Source: Carbonactinospora thermoautotrophica (GTDB taxonomy: Bacteria > Actinomycetota > Actinomycetes > Streptomycetales > Carbonactinosporaceae). Taken from it: a stretch of 64,000 nt of DNA. The notes below the pieces were generated by a model. That model had not been told where the DNA came from. It saw only the letters and a list, made by a program, of their open reading frames with translations, and ran no database searches. Location of the stretch: positions 992,001 through 1,056,000 of the forward strand of contig NZ_JYIJ01000019.1 of the NCBI RefSeq assembly GCF_001543895.1, given 5' to 3'. Of this stretch, positions 59,142-64,000 are shown piece by piece (position 1 is the first letter of the stretch; the number at the start of each line of letters is the position of its first letter). Position numbers and translations under genes: made by a program.

Positions 59142-61390
59142 CACGGGCGCCGTCCTCGGAGGCCGCCGATGCGCCGGCTCGGCCTGCGGCGCACGTCGAT
59201 CAGATGCTCCTGCAGGTCGAGCAGTGGCGACCCGTCCGGCGCCCGGTCGTGGCGCGTCCAGGTGCCGTCCGGACCCAGGTGCCACGAGCTGGTGGTCTCG
59301 GCGAACGCCAAGTTCATCAGGTCGTGCAGCTCCCGCCGGTGCGCCGGATTGGAGACCTTCACCAGAACCTCGACGCGCCGGTCCAGGTTCCGGTGCATCA
59401 GGTCAGCGCTGCCGATCCACACCTCCGGGGAGCCGCCGTTCGCGAACAGGTAGACGCGGGAGTGCTCCAGGAACCGGCCTAGCACGCTGCGCACCCGGAT
59501 CGTCTCCGACAACCCCGGCACGCCCGGCCGCAGCGCGCAGATCCCGCGCACCCACAGATCGACCGGCACGCCCGCCTGCGACGCCCGGTACAGGGCGTCG
59601 ATCACGGTCTCGTCGACGATCGAGTTGGCCTTGAACTTGACGTACGCGGGCTTGCCGGCCCGGTGGTTGGCGATCTCCCGCTCGATCCGCTCGACCAGGC
59701 CGTTGCGCAGGTGGTGCGGCGCGGTGAGCAGCCGGCGGTACCGCGGCTCCAGCGAGTACCCGGACAGGTGGTTGAACAGGTGCGACAGGTCCTCGCCCAC
59801 CTGCGGGTCCGCGGTCAGCAAGCCCAGGTCCTCGTACAGGCGCGCGGTCTTGGGGTTGTAGTTCCCGGTGCCGATGTGGGAGTACAGGCGCAGGCCGCCC
59901 GGCTCGTCACGCACCACCAGGCTCAGCTTGCAGTGCGTCTTCAAGCCCACCAGGCCGTACACGACGTGGCAGCCGGCCTCCTCCAGCTTGCGCGCCCACT
60001 TGATGTTGGCGTGCTCGTCGAACCGCGCCTTGATCTCGACCAGCACGAGCACCTGCTTGCCCGCTTCGGCCGCGTCGATCAGCGCGTCCACGATCGGCGA
60101 GTCGCCGGAGGTGCGGTACAGGGTCTGCTTGATCGCCAGCACGTTCGGGTCGGCCGCGGCCTGCTCCAGGAGCGCCTGGACGCTGGTGGAGAACGAGTCG
60201 TACGGGTGGTGCAGCAGCACGTCCCGGTGGCGCAGCGCCGCGAACACGTCCACCGGCTTGGCGGTCTCCACCTCCGACAGGTCCGGGTGCGTGGCCGGGA
60301 CGAACGTGCGGAACTTCAGCTCCTGGCGGTCCAGGTCCGCGATCGCGTGCAGGCCGGTCAGGTCCAATGGGCCGGGCAGGTAGAACACCTCGTTCCGGCT
60401 GACCCCCAGCTCCCGGATCAGCAGGTCGAGCACGTGCGGGTCGATCGACTCCTCGACCTCCAGCCGCACCGGCGGGCCGAACCGCCGGCGCAGCAGCTCC
60501 CGCTCGATCGCCTGGAGCAGGTTCTCGGCCTCGTCCTCCTCCACCTCCAGGTCCTCGTTCCGGGTGACCCGGAACGTGTGGTGCTGCTGCACCTCCATGC
60601 CGGGGAACAGGTCCGACAGGTGCGCGGCGATCACGTCCTCGAGCGGCACGAACCGCTGCTCGCCGGCCGGCATGAAGCGGGGCAGCAGCGGCGGCACCTT
60701 CACCCGGGCGAAGTACTCGTTGCCGTTCTGCGGGTTGCGGACGATGACCGCCAGGTTGAGCGAAAGACCCGAGATGTACGGGAACGGGTGCGCCGGGTCC
60801 ACCGCGAGCGGGGTGAGCACCGGGAAGATCCGCTCGCGGAACAGCAGGTGCAGCGAGTGCCGCTCGCTCTCCTCCAACTCTTCCCAGTGCAGCAGCTCGA
60901 TGCCCTGCTCGGCGAGGGCCGGTAGCACCTTGCCGCGGAAACACTCCGCGTGCCGGGTCATCAGCTCGTCGGTGCGCTGCCAGATCGCCTCCAGCACCTC
61001 GCGCGGCTGCTTGCCGGTGATCGTTTTCACGGCGACCCCGGCCGCTATGCGCCGTTTCAGCCCGGCGACCCGGACCATGAAGAACTCGTCCAGGTTGCTT
61101 GAGAAGATGGCGAGAAAGCGGGCCCGCTCCAGCAGCGGCACGTTCTCGTCCTCGGCCAGCTCCAGCACCCGCTCGTTGAACGCCAGCCAGCTCATCTCCC
61201 GGTCCAGGAACCGGTCCTCGGGCAGTGGCGGCAGCGTCGCCGAGGTCTCGGGCGCGGCGCGGACCGCCGCGGCGACCCGGCGCGGCCGGTTCACCCGCCG
61301 CTTGGGCGTGGAGGTCGCGGCCGGCTCAGGCGTGCCCGGCTCGCCCGCCGGCTGCGGCCGTGCTTCCTGGCTGTGTTCCTCGACCTCCAT
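59141..61390 (-). CDS. ppk: Polyphosphate kinase 1
   Basis: This 749-residue enzyme reversibly polymerises the gamma-phosphate of ATP into polyphosphate. After an acidic/Pro-rich extension of about 65 residues come the N and head domains: [36 protein letters not shown] and [13 protein letters not shown]. The two catalytic phospholipase D-like domains contain the active-site His in [31 protein letters not shown] and [15 protein letters not shown]. The ATG at 61390 has a weak ribosome site. A single GTTCAC and a GTTACC upstream hint at, but do not prove, PhoP control. The IS110 element follows downstream. Confidence 0.96.
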   Translation of the reverse strand: MEVEEHSQEARPQPAGEPGTPEPAATSTPKRRVNRPRRVAAAVRAAPETSATLPPLPEDRFLDREMSWLAFNERVLELAEDENVPLLERARFLAIFSSNLDEFFMVRVAGLKRRIAAGVAVKTITGKQPREVLEAIWQRTDELMTRHAECFRGKVLPALAEQGIELLHWEELEESERHSLHLLFRERIFPVLTPLAVDPAHPFPYISGLSLNLAVIVRNPQNGNEYFARVKVPPLLPRFMPAGEQRFVPLEDVIAAHLSDLFPGMEVQQHHTFRVTRNEDLEVEEDEAENLLQAIERELLRRRFGPPVRLEVEESIDPHVLDLLIRELGVSRNEVFYLPGPLDLTGLHAIADLDRQELKFRTFVPATHPDLSEVETAKPVDVFAALRHRDVLLHHPYDSFSTSVQALLEQAAADPNVLAIKQTLYRTSGDSPIVDALIDAAEAGKQVLVLVEIKARFDEHANIKWARKLEEAGCHVVYGLVGLKTHCKLSLVVRDEPGGLRLYSHIGTGNYNPKTARLYEDLGLLTADPQVGEDLSHLFNHLSGYSLEPRYRRLLTAPHHLRNGLVERIEREIANHRAGKPAYVKFKANSIVDETVIDALYRASQAGVPVDLWVRGICALRPGVPGLSETIRVRSVLGRFLEHSRVYLFANGGSPEVWIGSADLMHRNLDRRVEVLVKVSNPAHRRELHDLMNLAFAETTSSWHLGPDGTWTRHDRAPDGSPLLDLQEHLIDVRRRPSRRIGGLRGRRP

Positions 61391-61646
61391 GTCCCGAATG
61401 TTCGCACTGATTAGTGAACACGGGGTAACACATGGACATATTCCAGGTAGCCGCGGCCGGGTGACCACGCCGACGCGCGGGTCGCCTCATGTGTGACGGC
61501 CCTGCCAACCATGATCATCACACGGACGCCTCAGGGCAGCCGCCGGGGAACTCCTCCGGTTCTCGCCACCCTCGCCGCCGAGGGACGTCGCCCTCCGGCA
61601 CCGTCGGCTGGCCGCTCGCGGCCGTCGTGGATGGCGACACCGGTCC

Positions 61647-62558
61647 CTATTGCGCCGACTGGAACATCACGTCGGTGTCCCAGTGCGTGAAGCCCATGGC
61701 CTCGTACACCCGGATCGCCGGCGCGTTGGTCGCCTCCACGTACAGCATGGCCGCGCCGAGGCCGCGCGAGCGCAGGTGGCGCAGGCCCACCAGGGCGAGC
61801 GCCTTGCCCAGGCCGCCGCCTTGGGCGTCCGGGTCGACGCCCAACACGTAGATCTCACCGATCGGTTCGTCCTCGTGGTGGACCTTCGTCCAGTGGAAGC
61901 CCACCAGCCGGCCGTCGGACTCGCGTTCGGCGAGGAAGAACCCCTCCGGGTCGAACCAGGGCTCGCGCATCCGCGTGCGCAGGTCCTCCAGCGTCCATCG
62001 GCCCTGCTCGGGGTGGCTGGCGAAGGCGCGCGCGTTCAGCGCGACCCAGGCCGCGTCGTCCTGCCCGGGCACGAACGCGCGGATCCGTACGCCTGGCGGG
62101 ACCGGGACCTCCGGCAGCGGCGTGTCCAGCGACCGGCGCATGCGCCACAGCTCGCGCACGGTCCGGAAGCCCAGCGCCGTGGCCAGCTTCGTCGCCCCCG
62201 GGTGGTTGCCGTGCGCCCACAGCCGCAGCCGGCCGCCGGGTGACTCGGCCAGCAGCCGCTCGGCGAGTGCCCGCCCGTACCCGCGTCGCCGGTGCGCCGG
62301 GTGCACGACCAGCTCCGCGACAGCTCCCGCGGCGGGGTCGGCGAGATCCAGGTGGGCGTACGCGACCAGCTCCTCCCCGGCGTACCCCAGCACGTCACGC
62401 GCGTGAGCCGCACCGCCGTACCGCAGGTGCAGCAGGACGTGCTCGGACAGCGGCCGCACGCCGTCGGCCTCGGTGGCGGCGTCGACCACGCGCAGCACCG
62501 CGGCCGCGCGCTCCGGGCCGGGGTGGCCGGTCGTCTCGATGCGCAAGCCGGTCGTCAC
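61647..62558 (-). CDS. mshD: Mycothiol synthase (two GNAT domains)
   Basis: This 303-residue acetyltransferase has two GNAT domains. The N-terminal one covers about 5-130 with VAELVVHPAHRRRGYGRALAE; the C-terminal one covers about 150-300 with EIYVLGVDPDAQGGGLGKALA and GAAMLYVEATNAPAIRVYEAMGF. This tandem and its length match MshD, which acetylates Cys-GlcN-Ins to give mycothiol. GTG at 62558 fits the domain start; the open frame further upstream is not coding. Its place after ppk agrees with other actinomycetes. No gene is supported in the 256 bases before ppk. Confidence 0.93.
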   Translation of the reverse strand: MTTGLRIETTGHPGPERAAAVLRVVDAATEADGVRPLSEHVLLHLRYGGAAHARDVLGYAGEELVAYAHLDLADPAAGAVAELVVHPAHRRRGYGRALAERLLAESPGGRLRLWAHGNHPGATKLATALGFRTVRELWRMRRSLDTPLPEVPVPPGVRIRAFVPGQDDAAWVALNARAFASHPEQGRWTLEDLRTRMREPWFDPEGFFLAERESDGRLVGFHWTKVHHEDEPIGEIYVLGVDPDAQGGGLGKALALVGLRHLRSRGLGAAMLYVEATNAPAIRVYEAMGFTHWDTDVMFQSAQ

Positions 62559-62664
62559 GCCACCATGATCCCACGTACCCGACACCTCGTGTTCGCCAAG
62601 GACCGCCCTGGGCGTGGTAGGCCTAGGCTGCGCCTCCCGCAACATCACCTTCCCGAGGAGTCAC

Positions 62665-64000
62665 ATGGCGACACGTCTGCGCCGCGGCCTGACCCTGGCG
62701 CTCGCGGCCGGCATGGCCAGCCTGGTGGGCCTGGCCGCGCCGGCCGGCGCGCAGGCCGCGTCCGGCGCCGGGCCGTACGGCCCCACGGTGGACCTCCAGA
62801 TCTTGGCGGTCAACGACTTCCACGGCAACCTCGAACCGCCCGCGGGCTCGGCCGGCCAGATCACCCTGCTCCGGGACGGCCAGCAGGTGCGGGTCCCGGC
62901 CGGCGGCGCCGAGTACCTGGCCACCCACCTGCGCCAGGCCCGCGCGGCCAACCCGAACACCGTCGTCGTCGGCGTGGGCGACCTGATCGGCGCCAGCCCG
63001 CTGCTGTCGGCCGCCTTCCACGACGAGCCCACGATCCAGGCGATGGACCTGCTGGGCATGGAGACCAGCCCGGTCGGCAACCACGAGTTCGACGAGGGCA
63101 AGCGCGAGCTGCTGCGCGTGCAGTACGGCGGCTGCTACCCGGATGACGGCTGCTACGACCCCGAGCACCCCTACCCCGGGGCTCGCTTCCGGTACCTGGC
63201 CGCCAACGTGGTCGACGAGGCCACCGGTGCCCCGCTGCTGCCGCCTTTCTGGGTCAAGAACATCCGCGGCGCGCGGGTGGGCTTCATCGGCGTCGTCACC
63301 AAGGACACGCCGAACGTCACCACGGCCGAGGGCACCAAGGGCCTGAGGTTCCTCGACGAGGCCGAGACCATCAACAAGTACGCGCAGGTGCTCCGGCGCC
63401 TCGGCGTGCGCGCGATCGTGGCGCTGGTCCACGAGGGCGGCGTCGCGGCCAGCCCGGTGTACGACTACGACTGCGACGCGCCGACGCCCGGCGCAGGCGT
63501 CACCGGCCCGATCGTCGACATCGCCGAGCGGGTCGACCCGGAGGTCGACGTGATCCTCACCGCGCACACCCACAACGCGTACGTCTGCACGATCCCCGAC
63601 CCCTCCGGGCGGCCCCGCCTGGTCGCCCAGGGCGCCTCGTTCGGGCGGCTGATCACCGACGTCGACGTCACGTACGACCGGCGTACCCGGGACATCCGCC
63701 GCGTCAAGGCGCGCAACATCGTGGTGACGCGCGACGTGCCGAAGGACCCGGCGATGAGTCAGCTCATCCAGAGGTACCAGAAGCTGATCGAGCCCATCGC
63801 CAACCGCGTCGTCGGCTACATCGGCGCCGACATCCTCGGCCGTGGCGCCGGCACCCCGGAGACGCCGCTCGGCGACCTGATCGCCGACGCCCAGGTGGAG
63901 GCCACGCGTGAGCGGTTCAAGGCCGAGGTGGCGTTCATGAACCCCGGCGGCGTGCGGTCCGACCTGGCGTACGCGGCGTCCGGCGCCGAGGGCGACGGCG
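62665..64000 (+). CDS. Secreted 5'-nucleotidase family phosphatase (partial)
   Basis: The gene runs off the window after about 445 residues. It begins with an Ala-rich signal peptide (residues 1-30, cleaved near AGAQAA). A metallophosphoesterase domain follows: LAVNDFHGNLEP (D-x-H), VGVGDLIGASPLL, SPVGNHEFDEG (GNHE), LVHEGG and LTAHTHNAYVC. The C-terminal nucleotide-binding domain has begun with TPLGDLIADAQVEAT and NPGGVRSDL. It should release phosphate from extracellular nucleotides, which fits the nearby phosphate uptake genes. The ATG at 62665 has GAGGAG about 5 bases upstream. Confidence 0.93.
   Translation, partial: MATRLRRGLTLALAAGMASLVGLAAPAGAQAASGAGPYGPTVDLQILAVNDFHGNLEPPAGSAGQITLLRDGQQVRVPAGGAEYLATHLRQARAANPNTVVVGVGDLIGASPLLSAAFHDEPTIQAMDLLGMETSPVGNHEFDEGKRELLRVQYGGCYPDDGCYDPEHPYPGARFRYLAANVVDEATGAPLLPPFWVKNIRGARVGFIGVVTKDTPNVTTAEGTKGLRFLDEAETINKYAQVLRRLGVRAIVALVHEGGVAASPVYDYDCDAPTPGAGVTGPIVDIAERVDPEVDVILTAHTHNAYVCTIPDPSGRPRLVAQGASFGRLITDVDVTYDRRTRDIRRVKARNIVVTRDVPKDPAMSQLIQRYQKLIEPIANRVVGYIGADILGRGAGTPETPLGDLIADAQVEATRERFKAEVAFMNPGGVRSDLAYAASGAEGDG

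Noticed and set aside
61391..61450. PHO box before ppk (GTTACC and GTTCAC units)
   Set aside because: The units are 10 bases apart rather than 11 and only one matches well, so I do not list it as a site.
1..64000. CRISPR arrays, rRNA or tRNA genes
   Set aside because: Scanning for regularly spaced identical repeats and for RNA gene consensus sequences showed none; the only regular arrays are the 13-base tandem repeat and the 26-base direct repeat.

Overview
The window is very GC-rich chromosomal DNA of a Gram-positive actinomycete, probably a relative of Streptomyces; I do not name a species. Markers are a mycothiol synthase (mshD), an F420-type luciferase-like oxidoreductase, the XRE/DUF5753-DUF397 regulator pair, a SpoIIE-type phosphatase with a STAS partner, DUF6158 and GPGG-motif small proteins, an SCO6880-type secretion protein, and a pstSCAB-mutT1-CHAD-ppk-mshD order that I recall from Streptomyces. 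Many genes start with GTG and many neighbours overlap as ATGA or GTGA.

Region 1 (1-21.6 kb) is a heptose/glycan locus in two arms. The left arm (minus strand, 1.8-5.3 kb) holds a family 9 glycosyltransferase (GT9), a bifunctional HldE and a family 2 glycosyltransferase, followed by an XRE/DUF397 pair. The right arm (plus strand, 13.9-21.6 kb) holds GmhB, GT9, two GT4-like enzymes, GmhA, a second HldE, an SDR and a third GT9. Together they encode the steps from sedoheptulose-7-phosphate to ADP-heptose plus several transferases, in an organism not expected to make LPS. Between the arms lie a divergent ANTAR / PAS-GAF regulator pair, a four-gene stress operon (epimerase, F420 oxidoreductase, hemerythrin, SRPBCC), a decayed zinc alcohol dehydrogenase and several small proteins.

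Region 2 (21.6-26 kb) is accessory DNA with signs of decay. It holds a twice-frameshifted ImmA/IrrE metallopeptidase, a small exported colicin-E3-type ribonuclease toxin overlapping a DUF6980-like putative immunity gene, a GIY-YIG-like protein, two Nudix genes and a frameshifted Nudix relic that runs in frame into one of them.

Region 3 (26-32 kb) carries stress and signalling genes: an SDR, STAS and SpoIIE-phosphatase pair, a nucleotidyltransferase/BON/metallophosphoesterase run, a second hemerythrin and a DUF6328 membrane protein. Region 4 (32-41 kb) is a chromosomal type IV secretion-like module (VirD4-like, VirB4-like, SCO6880-like, VirB6/TrbL-like, two membrane proteins) with a divergent lytic transglycosylase-NlpC/P60 enzyme and no relaxase in view.

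Region 5 (41-64 kb) covers metal and phosphate homeostasis: a lipoprotein; csoR-copZ-copA with two clear CsoR operators; DUF47-pit; a MacB/FtsX-type ABC exporter; pstSCAB behind PHO-box-like repeats; mutT1-like, CHAD and ppk for polyphosphate and nucleotides; an IS110 element inserted between CHAD and ppk; mshD; and a secreted 5'-nucleotidase cut off by the window end. Several perfect hairpins mark operon ends. I saw no tRNA, rRNA or CRISPR array.
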